From NCBI RefSeq assembly GCF_048544455.1, contig NC_133538.1, positions 3,812,658 to 3,876,657 on the forward strand: DNA of 64,000 nt, read 5' to 3'. The notes under the pieces were generated by a model, which saw only the letters and a program-made list of their open reading frames with translations, was not told the origin of the DNA and did not search any database. Shown here in pieces: positions 42,989 through 54,463 of the stretch; the stretch's first letter is position 1, and the number at the start of each line of letters is the position of its first letter. The stretch comes from Silene latifolia. Its lineage: Eukaryota; Streptophyta; Magnoliopsida; Caryophyllales; Caryophyllaceae. A program made the position numbers and the translations under genes.

Positions 42989-44306
42989 TGATGCGGTCGT
43001 TTCTACACCAAAAATAAATACCTAAGTACAACTAACTAATAGCTAGTAGTAAGTAGGGTCGATCTCCACAGGGAGGTATTTTGCTAATTATCTGTTTAAT
43101 TCGGTCTGTCTAATGTCACAAAGTGGGGGGTTTGATTATTTTCACTAAACTAAAGAGGCTAAGGTAAGAGAGAAATTAACAGAAGAGAAGGGAAACTAGG
43201 ATGTCGGGTCATCAATAGACGTTAGTCAATTGCAGCTAAGGTCACAAATCAGTCGATGTGTCGGTCTAAGGGGCAGCGAATATCTTCTTTCGGTCTCAAT
43301 TCGCCCTAAAATGCTATTAGCTTAACTTTCGCCCTCACTAAAGCATCCTATTGTTCACTGCGGGTCTCCCCTATTCCAACCTTTCGGTTCTAGGTCAAGG
43401 GTTACCAATATTAAAAGGCTAATTGTGTCGAATCAACTAGCAGGATACAGTTAAAGCAGCGATTAACAACATAGACTACAACAACAACGACAGATCTAAT
43501 AACCTAATTAGCAATTAACATTAGTTTAATGAATAACCTAATCCTAGCAGAGGTATTTAGCTAGACATAAGTAAAAGAAGAACGAGAATAAAGGAATTAA
43601 GAACAATAAACATTAAATAAGAGTAAGGAAGAGAAGAAAGAATTACTGAATTAAATGATCCGGAAATAAGGAAGAACAAAAGTAACAGTGTATCCGAAAT
43701 TCGAGAGGAGAAGCCCCCCTAATTATGTCGTCCTAGTTCCTATTTATAAGAAAATAGGATTATTCATAAACCTAATGACGGAAATAAGCTTAAAAGTCCA
43801 GCCCATCAGCGAATCCACTCGATCGAGTGGAATAAAACCACTCGATCGAGCAAACCTGAGCCAAAACTGCTCGATCGACCAACTATTTTACTCGATCGAC
43901 TAAAGCTATATTATGCAATGTTTGATCGACCAACTATCTTACTCGATCGACTTATTGATTAACCTAAAACCACTCGATCGACTAGTAAAGTGCTCGATCG
44001 AGTGGATCTTGACTTCAGCAGCTCATAAATCACGTTAGTTTGACTTTGACTCGTCCTTTTAACTCCCGAAACAGCTTCACGCATCCCAAGACAACTATAA
44101 TTCCGCTCCAAATCTACTCTTCCTCCAAACGCATGCAAAACGGACGGTAAATGACTTGATTTCACTACTTTTGGGTTCATTCCTGCAAATAAGACAAAAT
44201 AACCCAAAGTAGCATATTCGGGGCATTTCGTAGCATAAAACCACGATAAAAGCATAGAAATACGTGCATAAATTAGGCTAAAAGACTATATAAAATGCAC
44301 GTATCA
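42989..44306 (-). repeat. Array LTR 2 (shared, central)
   Basis: 1318 bp. Serves as 3' LTR of one unit and 5' LTR of the other. The tRNA-Asp-like primer site TCCCCGGCAACGGCGCCA (plus strand) is at 42966-42983. The palindrome cluster is at ~43815-44005. Confidence 0.92.
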
Positions 44307-46365
44307 AATCTCCCCAAACCAAACCTTTACTCGTCCTCGAGTAAACTAAATGCAAACTAATGGAACGGAAAAAAAAGATAACTCAGAGCTAGCTACAAAT
44401 GCCCACTTAAGCCAATTTAATGCAAGCAAACTAACACTTATAGCTAACAGTCAAATGCAAACGAGTTATAAGATGTTTATAAAAGTAGCTGAACCGTCGA
44501 CCTTGCGAGACCTTTAATAATGGACTCTCACGGGTCACTCTTCTCTCGTGAAGCAAAGGGTGAACATATATATGTAAGAGAGAAAGAAAAATAGTCGCTC
44601 ACCTAAACTGCGACCCACATAAACATGCATGCAACTAATATGATAGACAATTCTAGCTACTAAACATACATTCCAACCAAACAAGGTCCTGTCACAGCCG
44701 AGGGCTTACAAAAATATGGTAAAGTGAGGCAATGGGTAAGAAAAGACAAAACATTTATGGGACTGTGGAGGTATAGGCGGCCAAGCTAGTACCTAAACAG
44801 AACCATATGAGACATATCCATTTCCAACTCAATTATGAATTAAGCACAATGCCCTTCATTTGGCATAAAATCTCACCAAACCAAACTGAACTAACTGCTC
44901 AAAAGATATAGATAAAGCATAGGAGTGAAACCGACTAACAAACATCCTTTTTTTCGAATTAATTTTCTTCTTTTTCTCGGTTTCTATTTTTTTCTCTTTT
45001 TTTTTCGAATTCTTTTTTTTTTCACTTTTCACGTTTTTTTTTTTCATTTTTCATGTCTTTTTTTTCATCAACCTCTTATTTTCATAAAATACCAACTCCG
45101 AATCAACAGAATACGCGCCAAAATTTGATACAATAGACAAGATATACCGTAACAATCTAAACTAGCTTGACAAGGCAGGCTAAATTTGGATGTAGCTAAG
45201 GGTCAACAGGCAAATTTGGCTAATGTGGAGTTAAATGGGTAAAAATGAAAGAAAAGGGAATGTAAGCACCTCCCTGCATGTGACACCAACCACTAACCCG
45301 AATGTATGCAGGCAAAAAGCAATTGAATTTCATATACATGCAAATTGATGATACATGTTATGCAAGGAGTAACTACTCACAATCCTACATGAAACTGGTC
45401 ATAAATGACACCAGTTTAAAGGCTCTAAATCTTAGAATATAAGTAGGTTGCCAAAATTATAGGTCAAGTCTATTCGTTCAGCTAAATTAAACATTAACTC
45501 GTAGATATGCAATAAGACAAAGCTAATAAGATAACAGTTCAATGCAAGGCTTAAGCAAAAAGACAAATGCAGTGCAATTTCATCATGGAAATCGACTGTT
45601 CCGACTCAACCTATATGCAAAAGTAAACATGAAATTTTTGAATTTTTAACAATTTTTTTCTCAATTTTTATGGAATTTTTGATTTTATGAAAATAAACAA
45701 CAATGCATAAATAAATTAAATGTGATAACATAAATGCAATAAAAACAATATGCAGACGTAGATATGAATGCATAACCTCCGCAAACCAAACCGTACAATG
45801 CCCCCATTGTACCAAAACATGGAAAGGAAACGCAAACTAAGGAAGAAAGAGAGTAAATGCGGAAAAACTTACAAGACGCGAAAATAAGGGACCTCCTCAA
45901 ACCGACCATGAACATGGGAGGTTGCTAAAGGCCCGGAAAACCGTCGCAGGAAGCTAATCCAAGTCAAAAACACTCAATAGCAGTCGAACAGTGGTCGATC
46001 GAGTGAATGGGCATCCAAAAACTGCTCGATCGAAAGGTAATTAGGTCGATCGAGTGGTTTTATTTTTGCAGGTGCTCGATCGAGTAGAATATGTGGTCGA
46101 TCGAGTAAATATAGCAGCAAAAGTGCTCGATCGAGTAGAAAAACTACTCGATCGAGTGATCCTCAGTGTTGTACCTGCAAAACGCAAATAAAACAGCCCG
46201 CAAATTAATAAAACAAGCATACTAAGATAGTTTATGGTACAAAGACCATTTATTACAACTGAAATAAAATAGATAATTAAAAATAAATCCTCCGGGTTGC
46301 CTCCCGGGTAGCGCTAGCTTCAGTCAGGTCCCAGCTCGACCTTCTTTTTCTTTGAGCCTCTCTAA
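44307..46365 (-). other. Non-coding 3' internal region of array unit 2
   Basis: Near-identical to 38898-40955, with the palindrome cluster at ~45990-46160. Confidence 0.6.
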
Positions 46366-47547
46366 TCAGTCATAATCAAAACAGCTCAAAGCGCGCAGCA
46401 TTAAATCGTACATCTGCGCATGTGCTACACAAAAGCATAAGTAGCACCATAGTGGATTAAAGAAATAGGAAATAAAAATGTTCAACCGTTTAAGCGTAAC
46501 AAATTTCCTATGGGAGCTCCTAAATTTATCCACAAAATAAAGGAGCGCAGGAGCAACTGACGATAAATTAGGGCTACGTTTCAGATTAGCAATTTTGACA
46601 TGATAAGTACGGTGAAAGGCAGTTAAATTATACGTCCACATGGGAGGGGGTATGGCATTAAAAGAATTAGCACGAGTCAAATGAGGTAGCTTACTTTGAA
46701 AATTAACAATAATAAGATTACCGCTAATTACCTCAGGTAGGTTGCTCTTAATGAAATCATCGACAAAAGAGTGTAATATCTCATCCGAGATAGGAGCAAA
46801 TACCGACTCAGCTGCTTCCTCGTCACCCTCCTCAGTGGAATCCATCCCGTAAATCGCAGCTTCAAGTGTATCCGACTCGGCTTTGAATAGGGGAGATTCA
46901 CCGTAACCGTTATCATCATCAAAATCTTCATCTAAATCAAACCCAACTGACGAATCAAAGCTCCCAATGGCCAATTCAATCGATCGAGCAGAATTGTTAC
47001 TCGATCGACCACTTTCCTCCTGCATTTCACTCGATCGAGCAGATTTATTACTCGATCGAGCACTTTCTCCTGGAAATTCACTCGATCGACTAATGTTAGT
47101 CACTCGATCGAGCGATTCCTCCTGTACAGGGCTAAAATCTTCGCATAAACACTTGAAATACGACAGAAATTCGTCATCCGAGTCATAGAAATCATTCTCA
47201 GCATTGGGCAACACGGGTTCTTCATGGGAAAAACCGCTCTCGGTCAAGTACACCTCTTCTGGTTGCCTACCATCCGACTCAGCTGCTAACTGAGCAATTT
47301 CAGACTCCAGCTCAATGATTTGAGCTTCCATACGTCTATCATATTCTTGCATTTGAGATGCAAGTGTCTCCAACAAAGATTTCAGCTCCGCAATTTCTTC
47401 TTTCTGTATATCAGGTGGATCTTGTTTAGAGTTGGCATTGGGCCGTGCTGGGCCAGCCCGCGTGCCGGCCCATCGTGCCTTTCCCAAAAATTGGCCCGGC
47501 CCAGGCACGGATATTGGGCTGGCCGTGCCGTGCCGTGCCTGGCCCAC
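46366..47547 (-). CDS. Unrecognised 393-residue ORF of the Athila-like element, array copy 2
   Basis: Copy of the ORF at 40956-42152 with about a dozen amino-acid differences and no stop codon. The MITE-derived N-terminus differs in frame and length. Same palindrome-coded S/R repeats and the same C-terminus. Confidence 0.6.
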   Translation of the reverse strand: MGQARHGTASPISVPGPGQFLGKARWAGTRAGPARPNANSKQDPPDIQKEEIAELKSLLETLASQMQEYDRRMEAQIIELESEIAQLAAESDGRQPEEVYLTESGFSHEEPVLPNAENDFYDSDDEFLSYFKCLCEDFSPVQEESLDRVTNISRSSEFPGESARSSNKSARSSEMQEESGRSSNNSARSIELAIGSFDSSVGFDLDEDFDDDNGYGESPLFKAESDTLEAAIYGMDSTEEGDEEAAESVFAPISDEILHSFVDDFIKSNLPEVISGNLIIVNFQSKLPHLTRANSFNAIPPPMWTYNLTAFHRTYHVKIANLKRSPNLSSVAPALLYFVDKFRSSHRKFVTLKRLNIFISYFFNPLWCYLCFCVAHAQMYDLMLRALSCFDYD

Positions 47548-48071
47548 TCACCCAAATCTCCACCGCAGCCTGCTCCTGGCACGCCAAGTTTCGTGCTCGG
47601 GCCGTGCCTGGCCGATGGGTTAATCGTGCCTAGCACGTGGGCCGGCCCAATAACCTTAGTATTTTTTTCTAAATACTCTTTTATTTATATAAATAATGAA
47701 TATTAACGATTTAAATATATATTTTATTAAATATTAATGTACTTGATGTCTTGATTAGTTGATTACTTGTATTTTTAATGTAGTAGATTTAATTAAATAA
47801 TTAAAAAATGATATTAAAAAATGGAATTTAATTAAATAATTAAGAAACGGGCCAAATCTCGGGCCGTGCCTTGCCAGGCCCGCCGTGCCGTGCATAGGCA
47901 CGAGAATTCCAAAAAATACAGCCGCGGCCCGCCTCAAACCCATTTGTGCCGTGCCCGTGCCATCAGTATTATTCATCTGTGCCGTGTCGTGCCCGTGCCG
48001 TGTCGTGCCCGTGCCGGACTCATGCCGTGCCCGTGCCGCCCGCCTTAGCCCGGCCCGGATTGCCATCTCTA
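47427..48071. mobile_element. hAT MITE inside the Athila-like ORF, array copy 2
   Basis: Same insertion site and duplication (ATCTTGTT, 48072-48079 on the right) as the copy at 42017-42626, but 645 bp. It shows the MITE entered before the array duplicated. Extra GTGCCGTGTCGTGCC repeats account for much of the length difference. Confidence 0.88.
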
Positions 48072-48433
48072 ATCTTGTTGCGGTGGCCATTGATAGGGTG
48101 GATGTGGCGGCACTACTACAGCTGCATTGTGCTCAGCAGCACCACATCCCCAAGATTTCTTCCTTTCCCAACTAGCAGGTTTTTCAGCTTGGGCTTCAAA
48201 CTGAGCAATAAGTCGGGAAACGGATGGCATCTCGGCAAAAGGGATCGAAGGTACTCAAGCCTTCCCTTCGATATCTCCCTCAGTAGCCTGTCTAATAAAC
48301 CTGTAGGCCTATCAAAACAGCACTAAAGGGAAAGATAAGAACAACCTCAAGGTACTTAGTCTTCCCTTGAGGCGAAAGACAAACAAAATAAAACAGATAA
48401 AAGCGTCGCTTCCACGGCAACGGCGCCAAAATT

Positions 48434-49749
48434 TGATGCGGTCGTTTCTACACCAAAAATAAATACCTAAGTACAACTAACTAATAGCTAGTAGTAAGTA
48501 GGGTCGATCTCCATAGGGAGGTATTTTGCTAATTATCCGTTTAATTCGGTCTGTCTAATGTCACAAAGTGGGGGTTTTGATTATTTTCACTAAACTAAAG
48601 AGGCTAAGGTAAAAGAGAAATTAACAGAAGAGAAGGGAAACTAGGATGTCGGGTCATCAATAGACGTCAGTCAATTGCAGCTAAGTTCACAAATCAGTCG
48701 ATGTGTCGGTCTAAGGGGCAACGAATATCTCCTTTCGGTCTCAATTCGCCCTAAAATGCTATTAGCTTAACTTTCGCCCTCACTAAAGCATCCTATTGTT
48801 CACTGCGGGTCTCCCCTATTCCTACCTTTCGGTCCAGGTCAAGGGTTACCAATATTAAAAGGCTAATTATGTCGAATCAACTAGCAGGATACAGTTAAAG
48901 CAGCGATTAATAACATAGACTGCAACAACAACGACAGATCTAATAACCTAATTAGCAATTAACATTAGTTTAATGAATAACCTAATCCTAGCAGAGGTAT
49001 TTAGCTAGACATAAGTAAAAGAAGAACGAGAATAAAGGAATTAAGAACAATAAACATTAAATAAGAGTAAGGAAGAGAAGAAAGAATTACTGAATTAAAT
49101 GATCCGGAAATAAGGAAGAACAAAAGTAACAGTGTATCCGAAATTCGAGAGGAGAAGCCCCCCTAATTATGTCGTCCTAGCTCCTATTTATAAGAAAATA
49201 GGATTATTCATAAACCTAATGACGGAAATAAGCTTAAAAGTCCAGCCCATCAGCGAATCCACTCGATCGAGTGGAATAAAACCACTCGATCGAGCAAACA
49301 TGAGCCAAAACTGCTCGATCGACCAATTATTTTACTCGATCAACTAAAGCTATATTATGCAATGTTCGATCGACTAACTATCTTACTCGATCGACTTATT
49401 GATTAACCTAAAACCACTCGATCGACTAGTAAAGTGCTCGATCGAGTGGATCTTGACTTCAGCAGCTCATAAATCACGTTAGTTTGACTTTGACTCTCCT
49501 TTTAACTCCCGAAACAGCTTCACGCATCCCAAGACAACTATAATTCCGCTCCAAATCTACTCTTCCTCCAAACGCATGCAAAACGGACGGTAAATGGCTT
49601 GATTTCACTACTTTTGGGTTCATTCCTGCAAATAAGACAAAATAACCCAAAGTAGCATATTCGGGGCATTTCGTAGCATAAAACCACGATAAAAGCATAG
49701 AAATACGTGCATAAATTAGGCTAAAAGACTATATAAAATGCACGTATCA
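48434..49749 (-). repeat. Array LTR 3
   Basis: 1316 bp. The adjoining primer site at 48411-48428 has one mismatch (TCCACGG...). The palindrome cluster is at ~49260-49447. Confidence 0.92.
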
Positions 49750-49754
49750 CACGA

Positions 49755-51404
49755 CAGCCACCCCCACCTCACTCCATGTCCACACGCGCCAGCCATGGGA
49801 TCTTCAAACCCATTGACCGTCTGAACCTAATTGCCCATACTCCCAAGGCCGTTTCACCCTTACCCAAATCCCCAACCGAAGCCCTCCGTGACCCGAATTG
49901 GACTACCGCTATGAACACCGAGCATCGTGCTCATATTGATAATCATACGTGGGATTTAGTACCTCGTCCCTCGGATGCTCATGTGATTAGGTGTATGTGG
50001 CTATTTCGTCATAAATATATTTCCGATGGTAGTCTGGAGCGCTATAAAGCGCGTTTGGTCGTTAATGGCAAAACACAACAAGTGGGTGTTGACTGTGACG
50101 ATACTTTTAGCCTCGTAGTTAAGCCAACCACTATTCGCACCGTGTTGAGCCTTGCTGTTAGTCGTTCTTGGCCCATTCATCAGTTGGATGTCAAGAATGC
50201 ATTTTTACATGGTGATTTACATGAAACGGTGTTCATGCATCAACCTCCGGGCTTTTTTGACAAATCTCGACCGTCTCATGTGTGCAAATTACGCAAATCT
50301 TTGTACGGTCTTAAACAAGCCCCCCGGGCGTGGTATCATCGCTTTGCTACATTTATTACGTCCCAAGGTTTTCGAAGCAGCATATCTGATGCCTCATTAT
50401 TTATATATCAACAAGGTTATCACACTGCTTATTTACTTCTTTATGTCGATGATATTGTGATGACTGCTTCATCATCAAGTTTTTTGCAGCAAATTTTAGC
50501 CTCTTTGTCACGTGAATTCGCTATGACAGACCTCGGAGCTCTCCACCATTTTCTCGGTATCACTCTTACTCGGTCTAAAACAGTTCTTTTCTTAACTCAA
50601 GAATAGTATGCCAAATCTATTCTTGCGAGAGCTAACATGACTGGCTGCAATCCCTCGGCAACCCCAGTTGACACCTCGGCCAAATTGAGTGCCTCCGAAG
50701 GCCCTCCTATTGCTGATCCCGCTCTCTATCGAAGTCTTGTAGGTGCACTTCAATATCTTACTATTAATCGTCCTGATATTACTTATGCGGTGCAGAAAAT
50801 TTGCCTGTTTATGCACGACCCGCGTGAGCCCCATATGCATTTTTTTAAACGCGTTTTGCGTTATATTAAGGGGACTATAGAGTATGGTATTACATTTACC
50901 GCTACCAAGTCACATACTCTTATGTCTTATTCTGATGCTGACTGGGGCGGGTGTCCCAATTCCCGTCGCTCCACTTCCGGGTACTGTGTTTTTCTGGGTG
51001 ACAATTTAATTTCTTGGTCCTCTAAATGACAAGCTACTGTCTCCCGTTCTAGTGCCGAAGCAGAATATAGGGGTGTCGCTAATGCAGTAGCTGAGACGAC
51101 TTGGCTTCGCAATCTACTTCTTGAATTACACATGCCAATTCGTACTGCCACTCTTGTCTACTGCGATAACATATCCGCCGTGTACCGCTCTGGCAATCCC
51201 GTCCAACACCAACGCACAAAACACATTGAGCTTGACATCCATTTTGTTTGAGAACAGGTGCAACTTGGACGTGTTCGCGTGTTACATATCCCTTCGCCAT
51301 ATCAATATGCCGACATTTTCACGAAGGGTCTCCCACGCCATCTATTTAATTTCTTTCGCTCCAGTCTCAGCGTTCGACCTCCTCCCGTTTCGACTGCGGA
51401 GGTG
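49755..51404 (+). pseudogene. Copia reverse transcriptase-RNase H (split element, 3' of insertion)
   Basis: Frame 49776-50606 carries ALRDPNWTTAMNTE, RYKARLVVNGKTQQ, LDVKNAFLHGDLHETVFMHQPPGF, LYGLKQAPRAWYHRF and YVDD, ending in TAG. 50637-51029 continues with RNase H start (PDITYAVQKICLFMHDP..., SYSDADWGGCPNSRRSTSGYCVF, LISWSSK) and TGA. Beyond it SRSSAEAEYRGVA, HQRTKHIELDIHF and YADIFTKGLP are still readable to ~51410 with one more stop. Confidence 0.9.
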
Positions 51405-51528
51405 TATTAGTAAATAAATATATTGTATATATTTAGATATCGATATTGTGATTACGTTCACACTGTATTAGCTGAGTATATATTGTCAAACACTGATTAA
51501 TTAATATTTACGGAATATACTTCTTTTA
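51405..51528 (+). repeat. 3' LTR of the split Copia element (124 bp)
   Basis: Differs from the 5' LTR by about four substitutions. The last bases are TTTTA. Followed by GGAAT, the target duplication. Confidence 0.88.
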
Positions 51529-51533
51529 GGAAT

Positions 51534-53105
51534 AAAAGTAAGTTGAGAAAAAGAGGGATAGTATTATTGAGCGAAGTTGCGGACAACAGGTATTTGTCCC
51601 CGGGTGGGCAAGAATGAAGCCCGAGCGGGCACATTTGGAGTTGTTAGTTGCAAAGTCTGCCGTGAGCTGATGCCCTGGCGGGCGGTTCCTGCTCTACGTA
51701 AAAAGAAAGTGAATACGATTTAAACTCAAGTGCAACCTCTCTATCTCGTTCTAAGCTTTCTCTAACCTGACATCCCTCTTCTCTCATAACCCAAGCACTA
51801 CCATCGCCTATGATGGAAATACCTCGACGTCAACCTCCTGTACGTCACATGATTTTGCTTGGTTGTCCCCTGCTATGACGACTCATACAACTCCGACCTG
51901 TTTCCTTCCTCTACCGTCAGGCTCATGCCACATTCGCCGCTCAATGATGCGGCACCTACGCCTCTCCGTTGCGTCCCCCTGCTGCAACGCACACGCACGG
52001 CACTACCAACACCTCCTTACATCACTACCGTCGCTCACTGACGCGACGCTGTAGCAACCGCCGTTAAGTTCCTTAATTGTTCAATCCTTAATCCTAACTC
52101 TATTTGGCTGCAATAGGATTTGCTACTTGGCTGACAATTGATGCAAATTCATAGGTGTATAGGATTTAAATTTGTTGCTAATGATGGTGGTTGTGCACTT
52201 GTGCTTGAAATTTGGTGTGAAATTGTTGTCCTGCCAAATACGAGGTTACTATTTTGGAATTTGCTGCTATGGAGTGCACATTGGGTGTATATTATTGGTG
52301 CGTTTTGATCGAGCTATGTTGTTTTTCCTGCCTCTCGATTTGGTGAGCTCGTTTCTCTTCCCCTATTCTATTGTTGTCCATTCATTTAACTTACTACATA
52401 CAATGAGGACATTGCATGATTTAAGCATGGGGAGGGATAAACTATTGATTGTGATATGCCGATTATTAATAGGGTGAAAAAAAGCTGAAATTTAAATTTT
52501 TCTTGTCAACATTATATGCGTGCAGTGGCAGATTCGTGTGGATTATGAGCGCAGTGGCAAATTCGTGTGGATTATGAGCATAATTTGACCAAGTTAATTA
52601 CTACTATTTAGAAATGAATTGTTTTCTTATTTTGATCATATGCCGGTTTGTGAGACGTTTTCTCCCTTGATAGTCCGATAGAATAATTGTTTTGTGCTTA
52701 TCTTGTGACATTGTTTATGGTAAGATGGTTTGACTAGACTCGTGACATATAACCGTGTGACCAAAAAAACCGTAAGATCACATAAACCAAATAAGATTGG
52801 AACATCCATGCCAATCTAATTCTTTCACGAGTGGTCATAGGATTAGTACTTGCCATTAGGATTGCATGAATGATAGAGGCATTTATTTGTTTATGAGCTA
52901 CATTAGCCAAAAAGCCGTCCCGAATTTAATATATCCTATTTGCAACCCCTTTGAGCCTTTAGCCTTATTTCTTTGTTAACCCGACATTACAAACCGTTTC
53001 CCTACATTATCCTACCCGAGTAAGGGCTTGACAAGTGTTTGTTTTTCTCGGTTTGATTGGAGGATTGATACAAGCGAAGCATAGGGGAGTAATTGATGGC
53101 GATTT
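51534..53105 (+). mobile_element. Ty3/Gypsy (Athila/Tat-like) 3' internal relic
   Basis: No gene. Around 52405-52440 ACAATGAGGACATTGCATGATTTAAG then CATGGGGAGGG resembles the polypurine-tract region of Athila/Tat elements. A 29-bp tandem pair (GCAGTGGC...GATTATGAGC) lies at ~52523-52580. It may continue the relic at 31699-34700 that the Copia element interrupted. Confidence 0.4.
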
Positions 53106-54463
53106 TGTAATACTACGGTTTTATGTGCTGTTGGGTACTCTATCGAGTGGGGCTTACTCTGTCGAGTAAGTGAGTTTGGATTTCGAAACAGTGTTCTGCT
53201 GATGGGTACTCGATCGAGTAAGTGTGGCACTCGATCGAGTAGGGGTCACTCGATCGAGTAAGTGACTTACTCGATCGAGTAAGTCGGTTCTGCGGGTTGT
53301 TTTAGCCGGGTTTTGTTAGTAACACGTGATTGATATTTAAAGCTTTCCGTCAGTTCTTTCATCACTTTTATCTTTTCTAAAACCTCTCAAAAGGAAAAGC
53401 AAGTTATGTTACTTCCTTTCTTCGCATTGCTATCAAATCCCAAAGGCTAGGGTCGTCCGATCGTCGTGTTCTTTACGCTGTTGAGTTCGTCGTGTTGTGG
53501 GTAAGATCCTTGTACAGTTTTTATATCTTTTCGTTGATTTTGATTAAAACCCTAATTGGGTAATTTGGGGGTTTTGGGAGTATTTTGATACTAGATGGTG
53601 ATTATATGATTGTGTATTGATAGGAGATGATTTCATATAGGAACTTTGCTATATCGCTATTGTGACGATATTGGTGATTGCTCTTCCAGGTAGGGTTTCC
53701 CTACTCGGTTATTTATTACATAAATGTTGATGGTGATTGTGTTTATTGTTGATCTATAACATGTTGGTTTTTGTGTTGGAGTTGTTGTTGCATAATTGTT
53801 GTTGTTTGTCTGTGGTTCGCGAGATGCGCCCTCGGCTGTGTGGAGTCACTTGCGGGAGTGGTTTTACGCCCTTGATTCGTCCTATGTGGAACCCGCCACA
53901 GGAGGGGTTGTGCACATTAAGGAACATGGATTATCGCTCGGTATAGATGAGCGGGGATTAGGTGGGTACAGCTGCGGCCCCCCACTGGCGGCGTGGAATA
54001 TCTGTTGCGATGGGTATGTAGTCAGGTGTGTGGAGATGTGACGGAGTTGCGTGGTCTGTGTATTGTTGTCTTGTGTATCTTGTTTTTTGTAATCAGTAAC
54101 TGACCCCGGTTAAAATGTTTTGAAAACTGTGGTGATCCATTCGGGGGTGATGAGCAGTTGTTTAGCAGGTATATCTTGGATACGCGCGGGATCTAGCTGG
54201 GGATGGAGTCATCCCATATCAGAGTCTTTAGTCTTCCGCTGTGTTTGTTAAGGCAGTTTCACTTAGTTGATTTACAGTTTTGAGAACAGTGTATTTCACT
54301 TTATAGTTTTTGGGTTTTGGATATGTAATCAGTTAAACTTATTTATCTAAAGTATGTTTCTTTATGGTCAATTTGATACACATTGCCTCGAGTAACCGAG
54401 ATGGTAGCATTTCCATGCATTAGGTGGTCTTGGTAAGGCACCTTAGTGTATGGGGGTGTCACA
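53106..54463 (+). repeat. 5' LTR of the LARD-like element
   Basis: 1358 bp with four perfect and two imperfect ACTCGATCGAGT palindromes (~53145-53285). Flanking GATTT (53101-53105) would be the target duplication, but the other copy is lost. Confidence 0.85.

Larger units (their letters stand above)
37575..49749 (-). mobile_element. Tandem array of two Athila-like non-autonomous Gypsy elements (LTR-int-LTR-int-LTR)
   Basis: Three LTRs (37575-38897, 42989-44306, 48434-49749) share two ~4.1 kb internal regions. One 5-bp duplication CACGA (37570-37574, 49750-49754) surrounds the whole array. On the minus strand LTRs run TGATACGTGC...GACCGCATCA, followed by the tRNA-Asp-type primer site TGGCGCCGTTGCCG. 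The polypurine tract GGTTTGGGGAGATT precedes the next LTR. Each unit has one ORF of unknown function and no pol. A shared central LTR with one outer duplication implies unequal recombination after one insertion. Confidence 0.92.
34706..51528 (+). mobile_element. Ty1/Copia element with 124-bp LTRs, split by a 12.2 kb nested array
   Basis: The LTRs (34706-34829, 51405-51528) start TATTAG and end in CA/TA. The 5-bp duplication GGAAT is at 34701-34705 and 51529-51533. tRNA-iMet primer site at 34830, purine-rich GCGGAGG before the 3' LTR. Gag, protease, integrase, RT and RNase H are recognisable with several stops and shifts. Net length without the insertion is about 4.6 kb. Short LTRs and size suggest the Ale/Retrofit group, tentatively. 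Confidence 0.92.

Noticed and set aside
53145..53285. Regularly repeated short palindromes as a possible CRISPR array
   Set aside because: The repeats are 12-14 bp perfect palindromes with irregular short spacing, found in LTRs of plant elements, with no cas genes.
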